Source: Parasphingopyxis sp. CP4 | Lineage (GTDB): Bacteria > Pseudomonadota > Alphaproteobacteria > Sphingomonadales > Sphingomonadaceae | Direction of reading: 5' to 3' | DNA length: 64,000 bases | NCBI RefSeq assembly: GCF_013378055.1 | Contig: NZ_CP051130.1 | Location: 496,001 to 560,000 of the forward strand | In this document: piece by piece, positions 1 through 9,208 of the stretch | Position numbering within the stretch: the stretch's first letter is position 1 | Layout of the letters: every line of letters begins with the position of its first letter | Translations under genes and position numbers: made by a program | The notes under the pieces: generated by a model | What the model saw: the letters and a program-made list of their open reading frames with translations, nothing else | Told to the model about the DNA's origin: nothing | Databases searched by the model: none

Positions 1-1
1 C

Positions 2-250
2 GATTGGAGTAGCCATTCGCCCGGCACTGTTTTGCTGGTCGAGGTGTTGAAGCAGCTGATGGAAAATGGCCGCTTCCGCCGGTTCGACTTTACCGAGGGC
101 GATGGCGCGCAAAAACAGCGTTTTGCCACCGGCAACCTGGATTGCGCAGATGTCTTGCTCCTCCGGGCGACTTTGAGCAATCGATTATTGGTAAAGGCCC
201 TGGCTGGCTTTGACGCTACGATCGAGCTGGTGAAACGTTTGCGCGGTTAG
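2..250 (+). CDS. GNAT-like acyltransferase, C-terminal fragment
   Basis: The reading frame is open from the window edge, so the 5' part of this gene lies outside; 82 residues are visible. The segment with LLVEVLKQLMENG followed by FDFTEGDGAQKQRFATG resembles the end of the BioF2/CelD-like GNAT fold (Acetyltransf_6), in which an FDFTxGDxxYK motif near the C-terminus is typical. Members transfer acyl groups and often sit in exopolysaccharide or capsule loci, but no such context is visible here. The TTG at 32 is only an internal codon. It is convergent with the patatin-like gene, 8 bases away. Family call is probable; substrate unknown. Confidence 0.55.
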   Translation, partial: DWSSHSPGTVLLVEVLKQLMENGRFRRFDFTEGDGAQKQRFATGNLDCADVLLLRATLSNRLLVKALAGFDATIELVKRLRG

Positions 251-258
251 GGCAGCGG

Positions 259-2562
259 TTAGCCGATTTCGGCATCCAATTCTTCAAACAACCGGCTGAT
301 ATGGGTCAGTCTTGACCGTTCTTCGTCCAATATTGCGCGGAAGGCGCGGGTCTTGAAGGCTGCGACCTCGGTGTCCGGAAGCCGCGTGGCCTCCGGCGTC
401 GTTGAGACCAGAATATCGATCAATCGCTCGGCGCCATGCAGTCGTCCCCAAAGATAGTCATTCTCTCGATAGGCGCGGCTGAAAAAGGCCCCGAAGCTGT
501 TGAACTCAATGCCCTTGAGCGTTTCCTCTGCGCCGCCCTGGCGGATCGACTGGGCGTCTTCGGGCGCGATGCGATCCACTTTGACGGGATCAAACTCGTC
601 CAAACCCTCGCCCTGGAGCAGGGGTAATGTTGCGATGTCGTAGAAGGGAAAGCCGAGATAGGCGAACAGCATTGTGCGCTTCTGCGCCTTGGGTAAATCG
701 GCCAGCGCCGCCGAGAGCAACTCTTCTGCCCGATCATCAGCGATTTTCAGGTCGCGCTGCGCAGCCAGCATGTCGAGGGCGGCTCCCGGATCTGCCAGCG
801 CCTTCTCGGCAACTGCAACCGCGGACTCATCGAAATATTCGCGGCGCTCGCGATCGAGATAATCCCCCAGCGTATCGTAAATTGCATCCCGCGCCGGATT
901 GAGCAGCTCAGGATCGCACTCGCCATTTTCTTCCATCGCGACGAGACGGCGCAGCATGAAGCGCAGCCGGCGAATGCGGAACTGTATGTCATGCTCGCGC
1001 AGGAACAGGATTGTTTCGTCGCTCACCACCCCATTGCTGACCGGATCCGCACGATTGAGACCGCGCTTGGCCAACTCGCTCCACACAGCGGCCCGCAAGG
1101 CACGCTCTGTCGTCGGGTCGCCATTGGCAAGGCTGCGCAGCATGGTGACCAGCTCATCTGCAATGCCGGAGAGTTTTAGCTGGCCATAGGAGGCATAGGC
1201 ATAGCCCGCTTCCTTCACTGCATAATTCTGGGCTTTCGCACGCCAGGCTGCGAGCCGGGCTGGGGTTGGCCTATTGAGGAACAATGTGCGGCCGAAATCA
1301 TTCTCGATCGCATTTTCCACGCCGGGCCGAATGGCTTCGACGATCCGCCGCATCCGCAATATCCGCCGGGACCGGCCTTCTATGGCCTCAAGATTGTCGC
1401 GGATCGGCTGTTCGCGGGGAATATCGGACAGCGCTCCGAATATCGCCCGGAAGAAACCGGGGACTGCCTCGCTGCCTTCGCCGATCTCGATGCTGCGAAT
1501 GCCCGGCTTTGGATCAATATAGACGAAGCGCCGATCAACTTCGCGATGGGCGGGTCGATCGCGCAGGGCTTCGATCGCCGGGCCAAACGGCGCATTGGCG
1601 AGGACGGAGCCATCGATCAGGGCTGTTGTCTCGGCTGTCCCGGCGCTGCTTTGGCGCGGAAGGACGCGCTGGAGAAATGTGGTGCGATCCGGCCATTCGA
1701 TCCCGCGCCCCTCCAGGACCGTATCAAGCTCACCGACGGTGAATGGCGGGAACGCCCCCGGAAAACTGGCTGTGGCGCGCGCGGCAAAGGTCAGGCCGGG
1801 AATACTGCCAAGATCGCGCGGTCCATTGCCGCGATCGCAAAAGGGGAAGGTGAGGCGGTGTTCGGTTTCCACAATCTCAGGGGGGGAGTTGAGGTTCAGT
1901 TTCTGCGGATGGCCGTGAAAATCCGTGACGGTGACGAACAGATCGAGCGGCTGCCCGTCCGGCAGTAGCGGCTGGGATGTGGGGAGGCTGTCCATCGCCT
2001 CGAACGCATCGAGAATCAGGTTGGTGAACTCCTTGCCGCCAAAGGGCGGCTGGAACCATTTGGCACGGACAAAGCGGGAGAGTTTCGCGCTGACTTCGTC
2101 CTGCGCGGCTGGATCGACACTGGTTTCGATCGGGCCGCCGCGTCGCCGGGCCACGGCCCATGCGATCGGCACCGCCCAGAATTTGGTAAAACGCGAAATC
2201 GGCCGCTTATCCGGAGCGAGCAGGATATCGACATCGGCTTTTTCGAGCCACAGATCGGTGAGTGGGTCGAGCGATTTACCGGATGCGATGGCTTCGGCAA
2301 GGAAGACGCCGTTGATGCCGCCCGCGCTGGCTCCCGCGACAATGTCGACCATCGCGCGCAATTTGATGCTGCTGCGGTTCTCAATCGCATCGAGCAGGTC
2401 GCGATATACACGCTGCGAGGTGTGCGTCGGTTCAAGGTCGTCGTGAAAGGCGCGGCTGGCCCGGGCGAGGCGCCAGATCTCCTTGGTGATCCCGTGCATA
2501 TAGACTGCAAGGCTAATGCCGCCGTAACAAACCAGGGCCAGGCGCAGCTCTTTCTCTCGCAT
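259..2562 (-). CDS. patatin-like phospholipase (DUF3376-type)
   Basis: A 767-residue protein of the long bacterial patatin-like family. The N-terminus reads RLALVCYGGISLAVYMHG (oxyanion-loop region), the nucleophile elbow GASAG places the catalytic serine at about residue 79, and IDGSVLANAPF supplies the dyad aspartate near 317. Such enzymes hydrolyse acyl ester bonds of phospholipids or related lipids. The remaining 430 residues are mainly helical and match the long C-terminal part usual in this subfamily. I chose the ATG at 2562 because family members begin with M(K/R)EKELRLAL; an in-frame ATG at 2601 would add 13 residues. No signal peptide or membrane segment is obvious, so a cytoplasmic place is likely. 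Neither start has a strong ribosome binding site. Confidence 0.85.
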   Translation of the reverse strand: MREKELRLALVCYGGISLAVYMHGITKEIWRLARASRAFHDDLEPTHTSQRVYRDLLDAIENRSSIKLRAMVDIVAGASAGGINGVFLAEAIASGKSLDPLTDLWLEKADVDILLAPDKRPISRFTKFWAVPIAWAVARRRGGPIETSVDPAAQDEVSAKLSRFVRAKWFQPPFGGKEFTNLILDAFEAMDSLPTSQPLLPDGQPLDLFVTVTDFHGHPQKLNLNSPPEIVETEHRLTFPFCDRGNGPRDLGSIPGLTFAARATASFPGAFPPFTVGELDTVLEGRGIEWPDRTTFLQRVLPRQSSAGTAETTALIDGSVLANAPFGPAIEALRDRPAHREVDRRFVYIDPKPGIRSIEIGEGSEAVPGFFRAIFGALSDIPREQPIRDNLEAIEGRSRRILRMRRIVEAIRPGVENAIENDFGRTLFLNRPTPARLAAWRAKAQNYAVKEAGYAYASYGQLKLSGIADELVTMLRSLANGDPTTERALRAAVWSELAKRGLNRADPVSNGVVSDETILFLREHDIQFRIRRLRFMLRRLVAMEENGECDPELLNPARDAIYDTLGDYLDRERREYFDESAVAVAEKALADPGAALDMLAAQRDLKIADDRAEELLSAALADLPKAQKRTMLFAYLGFPFYDIATLPLLQGEGLDEFDPVKVDRIAPEDAQSIRQGGAEETLKGIEFNSFGAFFSRAYRENDYLWGRLHGAERLIDILVSTTPEATRLPDTEVAAFKTRAFRAILDEERSRLTHISRLFEELDAEIG

Positions 2563-2671
2563 ATGGCGATGCTGGCAGGGGCTATCCGCTTTGTCGAGCA
2601 TTTGCGCATGACTGGCTGTGCGCTGCCCCGGTTAGAGCTTCGGATCGCTGCTTAGTGACGGCTCGGTGCGG

Positions 2672-3508
2672 CTATTGGGGGCCGAACGGGACGATGCGGT
2701 TGGCTGCGTCATGGCCGATGTCAGCGCGGCCAAGAAACCGGATCCCGGACCGATCGCACCATTCCCTCACTACCGCCTCTTCGGTCATCCCGAAATCGGT
2801 ATCATTGGGCGTGATATCACCGCATCGACCGAGCCGGAACCCGGCCACTTTCCGGATATCCGGATGGGCGGTAATATGATGCATGGTGCGGTCAATTTTA
2901 TACATATATTCAGATATTTCTTCGAGCATCAGTACATGATCTCTTAAGTCAGGCTGCAGCGATGTGCCGAGTATCTGGCTCAAGGTGATCATGTTGAATG
3001 CGGCCGCCGGCTGACCATCGGCGAGCGAGGGCTCAAGCGCAGCAGAATCGCGCTCCACCAGCCACCGCAATGCCCGTTCGATGGCCGCTTCTCCGCCATC
3101 GCGGACAATATCTTGGCACATCGGGCCATGGGCGACGCTGTATCCGGCCTTGTACAGCCCGGCGAGCAGCACCCCGGCATCGCTATATCCCAGATAAATC
3201 TTGTCACGGGCCGCAGATTTCAGCCCTTCCAGCGCCGCATCAGCCATCCGGCAGGCGCCATAGCCACCCCTGGCGAACCAGAGCGCGTCAATGTCCGGGT
3301 CATTGGCAATCTCGAGGAAGGCTGCAGCGCGCTCACTGTCGGTGCCGGCAAAATGGCCATGGGTGCGGAAACTGTTCGGATGGACGACCAGTTCAGGCGG
3401 ATTCTCCGGGAAAAGCGCAGTCGCAAGCCGCTCAACACGGGTCGCAATCTCCTGCGTATAGGGAGAACTGGCAGCGACAATGCCGATCCGGACAGGTTTT
3501 TTTGCCAT
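2672..3508 (-). CDS. ldcA: LD-carboxypeptidase, peptidase family S66
   Basis: This 278-residue protein has the S66 signature: ARGGYGACRM, then the nucleophile elbow GYSD (Ser about 109), an EEISEYMYKIDRTM segment with the candidate catalytic Glu, and GHDAANRIVPFG near the end with the His. LdcA removes the terminal D-alanine from murein tetrapeptides in the cytoplasm during peptidoglycan recycling. The open frame extends upstream to 3718 but the ATG at 3508 has AAGGCGAG in front of it and begins the conserved fold, so it is preferred. It is divergent from the Mur ligase gene, only 51 bases away, which points to shared regulation and a common role in muropeptide reuse. Confidence 0.88.
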   Translation of the reverse strand: MAKKPVRIGIVAASSPYTQEIATRVERLATALFPENPPELVVHPNSFRTHGHFAGTDSERAAAFLEIANDPDIDALWFARGGYGACRMADAALEGLKSAARDKIYLGYSDAGVLLAGLYKAGYSVAHGPMCQDIVRDGGEAAIERALRWLVERDSAALEPSLADGQPAAAFNMITLSQILGTSLQPDLRDHVLMLEEISEYMYKIDRTMHHITAHPDIRKVAGFRLGRCGDITPNDTDFGMTEEAVVREWCDRSGIRFLGRADIGHDAANRIVPFGPQ

Positions 3509-3559
3509 TCTCGCCTTTCTGAAATTGAAAAACCACGCCGCTCCCCATAGCGAGGCGAG

Positions 3560-4960
3560 ATGACACAGGACAAATCCTATTTCTTTTGCGGGATTGGCGG
3601 CAGCGGCATGCTGCCCCTCGCCAGCATCCTGCGCGGGCGGGGCTTTACCGTGGCCGGATCGGACCGCGCACTGGACCAGGGACGGACCGGTGACAAGTTC
3701 GCCTGGCTCGAGGCCCAAGGCATCGCGCTGTTCCCCCAGGACGGCAGCGGTTTAACCGATGCAAATCAAATACTTGTGGCCTCTGCGGCGGTCGAGGATA
3801 CGGTGCCTGACGTCATGGCGTCACACGCACTCGGCCTTGATCGCATGAGCCGGCCCGAGCTGCTGGCCAGCCTGTTCAACGCGGCGCCGCGCAGTATCGG
3901 GATCGCCGGAACCAGTGGGAAATCCACCGTGACCGGCATGATCGGCTGGATCCTCAGCGATTGCGGACGCGATCCCACAGTCATGAATGGCGCGGTCATG
4001 AAGAATTTCATGTCGGACGATACGCCCTTTGCCAGTGCGCTTGTCGGGCAGGGCGATGCCTTTGTCAGCGAGGTCGATGAAAGCGATGGGTCAATCGCGC
4101 TGTATGCGCCGGATATCGCGATCCTCAACAATATCTCGCTCGATCACAAATCTATGGAAGAGCTGCGGGCGCTGTTTGGCGGTTTCCTGGAGCGGGCCGG
4201 CCATGCGATCGTGAACATTGATGACGCGGAGAGCGCACTGCTCGCCGCTGCGATTTCGTCAGAAAAACTGACCAGCGTGGGTTTTGATGCGGAAAGCGCC
4301 GATCTACGTGGCAGCAATATTGTCGAAGCACCGCTCTCGATACGGTTTGATGTGCAGGAAGGGACGGGCCAGGCGACGGTAGAGCTGGCCGTTCCGGGCC
4401 GTCACAACGCACAGAATGCGCTGATGGCTATCGCGGCGGCGCGGGCCTGTGGCTTGGCTCTGAGCGATGCTGTGGCCGCTATCGGCCGCTATCAGGGTCT
4501 CAGGCGGCGCTTTGAGGTGGTCGGGAGTGCGGGAAACATCAGCGTAATCGACGATTTCGGGCATAATCCCGACAAGATCGCCGCGACACTCAAGACACTG
4601 CACGCCTTTCCTGGCCGTTTGCTGATCTTCTTCCAGCCGCATGGCTATGGGCCGCTCAAGAAAATGGGCGCTGAGCTGGTGGAATGTTTTGTTGAAAATA
4701 TATCTAAGGAAGATCACCTAATACTTTGTGATCCTGTTTATTTTGGCGGAACAACGGATCGCAGTATCGGCAGCGAAGCGATTGTTGCTGGCGTCTGCGA
4801 AGGCGCGCGCCAGGCTGAGCATATCGCCGCGCGGGAGGATTGCGGGGCGCGCATTGTCGAACTCGCTCAGCCCGGTGACCGGATTATCGTGATGGGTGCA
4901 CGCGATGATACGCTCTCAACCTTTGCGGCCGACATTTTGGCGCAAGTCGATGCGCGCTAA
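3560..4960 (+). CDS. Mur ligase family protein (MurC/Mpl-like)
   Basis: A 466-residue ligase with the three Mur domains: an N-terminal Rossmann part (GIGGSGM, residues about 11-17), a central ATPase with the P-loop GIAGTSGKSTVTGMI near 115, LNNISLDHKSM, and a C-terminal part starting around GLRRRFEVVG with the DDFGHNPDKI motif (MurC normally has DDYGHHP). This fits MurC or Mpl; Mpl joins the free tripeptide to UDP-MurNAc in recycling. Its place next to ldcA rather than in a division cluster favours a recycling role, but that is inference. The P-loop has GTSGKST instead of the usual GTHGKTT, and DFGHNP replaces DYGHHP, so it is a divergent branch and its substrate cannot be fixed from sequence. 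Confidence 0.8.
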   Translation: MTQDKSYFFCGIGGSGMLPLASILRGRGFTVAGSDRALDQGRTGDKFAWLEAQGIALFPQDGSGLTDANQILVASAAVEDTVPDVMASHALGLDRMSRPELLASLFNAAPRSIGIAGTSGKSTVTGMIGWILSDCGRDPTVMNGAVMKNFMSDDTPFASALVGQGDAFVSEVDESDGSIALYAPDIAILNNISLDHKSMEELRALFGGFLERAGHAIVNIDDAESALLAAAISSEKLTSVGFDAESADLRGSNIVEAPLSIRFDVQEGTGQATVELAVPGRHNAQNALMAIAAARACGLALSDAVAAIGRYQGLRRRFEVVGSAGNISVIDDFGHNPDKIAATLKTLHAFPGRLLIFFQPHGYGPLKKMGAELVECFVENISKEDHLILCDPVYFGGTTDRSIGSEAIVAGVCEGARQAEHIAAREDCGARIVELAQPGDRIIVMGARDDTLSTFAADILAQVDAR

Positions 4961-4996
4961 ACCGGACTAGTATTCCCCTTTTGTTCCAGCTATGGG

Positions 4997-6376
4997 ATGG
5001 CCATGGCAAAGGCCCAAAAACGTTATCTGTGTCAATCCTGCGGATCGGTCGCCACCAAGTGGCAGGGGCAATGTGCCGACTGCAAGGAATGGAACACACT
5101 GGTGGAAGATGCCGGTGGCGTCGTGACGCCATTTCAAGCCAAGCATAACCTGCAATCCGGCGGAACTGCGGTCGATCTGGTGGGTCTCAATGCCGATATC
5201 GCCTTGCCAGACCGGATTGGAACCGGGATTGCCGAGCTGGATCGTGCATTAGGTGGCGGGCTTGTTGAAGGCTCGGCTACCTTGCTTGGCGGTGATCCGG
5301 GAATCGGCAAATCGACGCTGTTGCTGCAAGCCTGCGCGATCGTCGCAGATGCCGGGCATGATGTAACCTATATTTCGGGCGAGGAGGCGGCGGATCAGAT
5401 CCGGTTGCGCGCACGGCGGCTGGGGCTTGGCGATGCGCCAATGCAGCTCGCTGCAGCCACCTCGGTGCGCGATATCCTGACGACGCTGGGATCGGGCAAG
5501 CCACCGGCATTGCTGATCATCGATTCCATCCAGACCATGCATAGCGACCTGATCGAAGGCGCGCCGGGAACGGTCAGCCAGGTGCGCGCCTCGGCCCAGG
5601 AGCTGATCCGCTTCGCCAAGGAACGCGGCACGGCGCTCGTGCTGGTCGGCCATGTGACAAAAGACGGCGCGATCGCGGGCCCTCGCGTGCTCGAACATAT
5701 GGTCGATACGGTGCTGAGTTTCGAAGGCGAGCGTAGCCATCAATATCGGATATTGCGCGCCATCAAGAACCGCTTTGGCGGGACCGACGAAATCGGCGTT
5801 TTTGCGATGGTAGAAAAGGGCCTGGAAGAAGTCGCCAACCCATCTTCACTGTTCCTTACGAGTCGTAAGGAGGATGTCACCGGTGCCGTCGTATTTCCGG
5901 CGCTGGAAGGCACCCGGCCCGTGCTGGTCGAGATCCAGGCGCTGGTTGTGCGACTGGCGAGCGGTGCAACCCCACGTCGCGCGGTGGTCGGTTGGGATTC
6001 TGGTCGGCTGGCAATGATTTTGGCCGTGCTAGAGGCGCGGTGCGGTCTGAGCTTCTCGACATCCGAAGTCTATCTGAATGTCGCGGGTGGCTATCGCGTT
6101 GCCGATCCTGCCGCCGATCTGGCCGTAGCAGCAGCATTGATTTCTGCCCTGTCCGAACGCCCAGTTGCCGCGGATTGCGTGGCCTTTGGCGAAATATCCC
6201 TGTCTGGCGAAGTGCGCACCGTATCGCATGCGGCATTGCGGCTCCGAGAGGCGTCAAAGCTCGGTTTTCGTAAGGCCTTGCTGCCCGCATCGATCGACAG
6301 CCGCGAAAGCGGAATGGCGCTGGAAGGCTTTTCAGCATTGCGCGCTTTGGTTGACCATTTGCTGGACCGCGCCTAG
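4997..6376 (+). CDS. radA: DNA repair protein RadA
   Basis: A 459-residue protein with all RadA parts in order: an N-terminal C4 zinc finger (CQSCG...CADC), the RecA-like ATPase with Walker A GGDPGIGKSTLL, a Walker B around LLIIDSIQT, the RadA-specific KNRFG motif, and a C-terminal Lon-protease-like domain. RadA promotes branch migration in recombinational repair. Length is typical (450-460). Two in-frame ATGs lie at 4997 and 5003; the first is used here but MAKAQKRYLC from 5003 is equally possible. It starts the run radA-cvpA-NifU-like-kef, whose genes are separated by few bases. Confidence 0.96.
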   Translation: MAMAKAQKRYLCQSCGSVATKWQGQCADCKEWNTLVEDAGGVVTPFQAKHNLQSGGTAVDLVGLNADIALPDRIGTGIAELDRALGGGLVEGSATLLGGDPGIGKSTLLLQACAIVADAGHDVTYISGEEAADQIRLRARRLGLGDAPMQLAAATSVRDILTTLGSGKPPALLIIDSIQTMHSDLIEGAPGTVSQVRASAQELIRFAKERGTALVLVGHVTKDGAIAGPRVLEHMVDTVLSFEGERSHQYRILRAIKNRFGGTDEIGVFAMVEKGLEEVANPSSLFLTSRKEDVTGAVVFPALEGTRPVLVEIQALVVRLASGATPRRAVVGWDSGRLAMILAVLEARCGLSFSTSEVYLNVAGGYRVADPAADLAVAAALISALSERPVAADCVAFGEISLSGEVRTVSHAALRLREASKLGFRKALLPASIDSRESGMALEGFSALRALVDHLLDRA

Positions 6377-6385
6377 CGGCGTCCT

Positions 6386-6916
6386 ATGACCATCCTTGAT
6401 GCGATAGTCCTGATTCTCGTCGGCGGCGGCGCGATCCGCGGCTTTATGCGCGGTTTCACCTTTGAAGTGATGACTTTGCTTTCCTGGCTGTTCGGCGTGA
6501 TCGCGCTCAGGCTTTTCTACTCCGATGTGGTCGGGCTGTTGGAACCATTGGCAGGCATTGGCGGATCATCCGCCGTGCTGGCATTCGGGCTGGTGTTTGG
6601 CGGCGTGTTCTTCGGCAGCCGCTATATCGGCCGCAAGCTCGGCATCGGTGTTCGCGAATCCTTTATTGGCCCGTTCGACCGTATCCTCGGTGTTGGTTTT
6701 GGCGCGATCAAGGGATTGATTGCAGTGACGCTTGTTTTCCTGCTCGCCAATCTCGCCACGGATATCGCCTATGGCAGCCATGCAGAGCGCCCGGACTGGA
6801 TGCAGGACAGCCGAACCTTCCCGCTGCTCAATGCCAGCGGCCGGGCGATTGTCGACTTTGTTGAGCTGCGCCGCGAGGGTGGGACTGATCCGGATTCCCA
6901 AGCCGAAGCTGAATAG
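6386..6916 (+). CDS. cvpA: CvpA family membrane protein
   Basis: A 176-residue protein with an N-terminal segment ILDAIVLILVGGGAIRGFMRGFTFEV, typical of CvpA, and about four membrane segments (residues roughly 3-22, 27-50, 62-80, 100-124), ending in an acidic hydrophilic tail. CvpA proteins sit in the inner membrane; the name comes from colicin V production in E. coli and links to envelope stress tolerance are known, but the molecular role is not settled. It begins 9 bases after radA stops, so the two are probably co-transcribed. Confidence 0.9.
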   Translation: MTILDAIVLILVGGGAIRGFMRGFTFEVMTLLSWLFGVIALRLFYSDVVGLLEPLAGIGGSSAVLAFGLVFGGVFFGSRYIGRKLGIGVRESFIGPFDRILGVGFGAIKGLIAVTLVFLLANLATDIAYGSHAERPDWMQDSRTFPLLNASGRAIVDFVELRREGGTDPDSQAEAE

Positions 6917-6965
6917 CACCACTGCACCGCTGGCATTTATCCCGGAAGCAACTAAATCAGGGCGC

Positions 6966-7397
6966 ATGGCCGCTCCGCTCTACACTGCTGATATCTTGCG
7001 ACTGGCAACCCAGATTCCGCATCTGGATCGACTGGCGGACCCCGATGCGTCGATCGAGCGCCGATCACCGGTGTGCGGCAGCCGCATAGTCGTGGATGTG
7101 GAAACGGATGATGCCGGTCGGGTAACGGCATTGGGTCAAGAGGTGCGCGCTTGCGCGCTTGGCCAGGCGTCCGCAGCCTTGATGGGCCAGCACGCGATCG
7201 GCAAGAGCGCGCAAGAACTGGCGACAGCGCGCGACGCACTGACCCTGTTTCTGGCAGGGCAGAGCGATGATCCGGGCGATTGGCCAGGTCTTGAAATCTT
7301 TCGCGCGGCAATCCCGCATAGTGCGCGCCACGCTTCTATTCGATTGCCGTTCGAAGCGATCGCAATGGCTGTGACGCAAGCGCGGATCGGCGCCTGA
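6966..7397 (+). CDS. NifU/IscU-like Fe-S scaffold family protein
   Basis: A 143-residue protein resembling the NifU N-terminal/IscU fold. Two of the three scaffold cysteines can be aligned: SPVCGSRI (IscU PACGD) and VRACALGQAS (IscU FGCGSAIAS). The third IscU cysteine region reads SARHASIRLPFEA, with no cysteine, a pattern I associate with alphaproteobacterial members found beside cvpA. It may therefore not assemble clusters in the IscU way. The start at 6966 is chosen because the open frame upstream runs through cvpA. Its stop overlaps the next start (TGATG), so it is translationally coupled to the antiporter gene. Function uncertain. Confidence 0.72.
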   Translation: MAAPLYTADILRLATQIPHLDRLADPDASIERRSPVCGSRIVVDVETDDAGRVTALGQEVRACALGQASAALMGQHAIGKSAQELATARDALTLFLAGQSDDPGDWPGLEIFRAAIPHSARHASIRLPFEAIAMAVTQARIGA

Positions 7398-9208
7398 TGG
7401 CGGACGAAGCCGCTGCAGAAGCGCATGGCGGTGCCCATGGATTAACCGGCGAACTGTTGCTCGATGGCTTTATCCTGTTGGGCGCTGCACTCGGTTTCGT
7501 CTTGCTGTTCCGCCGGCTCGGCCTGGGTGCGGTGCTCGGCTATCTGCTCGCCGGTGTTGCAGTCGGGCCCTTTGGATTGGCTTTGATAGACAGCGGCGAA
7601 TCCATATTGGCGGTTGCCGAAATCGGGATTGTCCTGCTGCTGTTCCTTGTCGGGCTTGAACTCGCGCCGGCACGACTATGGCGCCTGAGACGGGATATTT
7701 TCGGGCTTGGGATGCTGCAGGTGATAGTCTGCGCGATCGCCATCACCGGGCTCGTTCTTGCCGGAACCAGCTTCACTTTGGCCGCAGCGTTTGCGGTTGG
7801 CATGTCGCTCGCGCTGTCATCGACCGCGCAGGTGTTACCGTTGCTCCAATCCGAAGGCCGGTTGAACACACCGCTCGGTGAACGGACCTTCTCGGTGCTG
7901 CTGTTCCAGGACCTTTCAATCGTTCCGTTGCTCACTATCGTAGCGGTGCTGTCGCGTGCACCGGCCGTTCCGGGTGCCCCGCCGGGATGGCTGCTCGCTA
8001 TCTATGCGGTCTTGGCGATCGTCGGACTGGTGCTGGCTGGGCGCTATGTTCTCAATCCGCTGCTGGGCTTGGTTGGTCGTTTTGCCGAGCGCGAGCTCTT
8101 TATTGTGACCGGACTGTTCACGGTGTTCGCAGCGGCCGCGCTGATGGATTCACTGGGCCTCTCGATGGCCCTGGGTGCCTTTGTCGCCGGGGTGATGCTC
8201 GCTGACTCGCCCTATCGGCATGAGCTGGAGGCGGATGTCGATCCGTTTCGTTCAATCCTGCTCGGGCTATTTTTCCTGGCGGTCGGCATGATGCTCGATG
8301 TGGGCGTCGTGCTGGCCCAGCCACTCTTTGTGATCGGCATGGCGGTCGCCCTGGTGGCAACCAAGGTGGCGATCATCTTCGCGCTTGCCCGGGCATTCGG
8401 CGTCACGACACGCTCCGCCTTCGTCATGGGCTTGCTGCTCAGTCAGGGCGGTGAATTTGCCTTTGTGCTGTTTGCCGAAGCGGAACGGGCCCTGTTGGTA
8501 GCCGATAGCGCGACCAGCCTGTTTGGTGCCGTCGTTACACTGTCTATGGCAACCACGCCGTTCCTGATGGCGCTCGCAAAACGATTTGGCGGTGTGAAAG
8601 CATCAGCGCGCGAGGATATGGATGGGCCAAGCGGCGCGCCGACACCGGGTGCGATCATCGTTGGCCATGGCCGCTTCGGACAGACGGTGTCGCAAATGCT
8701 GACAGGCGCGAATATCCCGGTGACGCTGATCGATTCCAAGCCCGACCAGATCGACCTGTCGGGCGAATTTGGGCGCAAAGTCTATTATGGCGACGGCCTG
8801 CGGGTCGATTTGCTCCGCGAGGCCGGGGCGGATGAAGCGCGGGCGATACTGTTCTGTAATGATGGCACGGCGCTCAACAATGAGCGGCTTGAGGCCATCC
8901 GGATGGCGTTTCCCAAGGCACTGATCTTCGCTCGCACATTTGATCGCCGGCATGTGCTCAACCTCGATGCCGATCAGCTCGACGGTACCTTTCGCGAGCT
9001 ATTGGAATCGGCGATTTCCATGGCGCGGCAGGCGATGGCGCGGATCGATCTCGATGAAACGCTTATCGACCGGGTGGAAGAGGAATATCGCAAGCGCGAC
9101 TGCGATCGGCTGGATATGCAGCGCGAGGAGGGTGACTTGCGCGCCGGGGCCGAGATGAGCTTCGGAACCGCAGAATCACTCGATTTCGATGGCAGCGAGC
9201 CGCGCTAG
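7397..9208 (+). CDS. Kef-type monovalent cation:proton antiporter with TrkA-N domain
   Basis: A 603-residue CPA2-family transporter. Residues about 20-400 hold roughly 12 hydrophobic segments (for example ILLGAALGFVLLFRRLGLG and VGMSLALSSTAQVLPLL); residues about 415-535 form a TrkA-N/RCK Rossmann domain (IIVGHGRFGQTVSQML, VTLIDSKPDQID, GDGLRVDLLREAGADEA). KefB/KefC relatives exchange K+ for H+ across the inner membrane, gated by the cytosolic domain. No glutathione-binding evidence can be drawn, so the exact kefB/kefC name is withheld. The start codon overlaps the preceding stop by one base. Its stop interlocks with that of convergent aroB in the bases CTAG (9205-9208). Confidence 0.93.
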   Translation: MADEAAAEAHGGAHGLTGELLLDGFILLGAALGFVLLFRRLGLGAVLGYLLAGVAVGPFGLALIDSGESILAVAEIGIVLLLFLVGLELAPARLWRLRRDIFGLGMLQVIVCAIAITGLVLAGTSFTLAAAFAVGMSLALSSTAQVLPLLQSEGRLNTPLGERTFSVLLFQDLSIVPLLTIVAVLSRAPAVPGAPPGWLLAIYAVLAIVGLVLAGRYVLNPLLGLVGRFAERELFIVTGLFTVFAAAALMDSLGLSMALGAFVAGVMLADSPYRHELEADVDPFRSILLGLFFLAVGMMLDVGVVLAQPLFVIGMAVALVATKVAIIFALARAFGVTTRSAFVMGLLLSQGGEFAFVLFAEAERALLVADSATSLFGAVVTLSMATTPFLMALAKRFGGVKASAREDMDGPSGAPTPGAIIVGHGRFGQTVSQMLTGANIPVTLIDSKPDQIDLSGEFGRKVYYGDGLRVDLLREAGADEARAILFCNDGTALNNERLEAIRMAFPKALIFARTFDRRHVLNLDADQLDGTFRELLESAISMARQAMARIDLDETLIDRVEEEYRKRDCDRLDMQREEGDLRAGAEMSFGTAESLDFDGSEPR

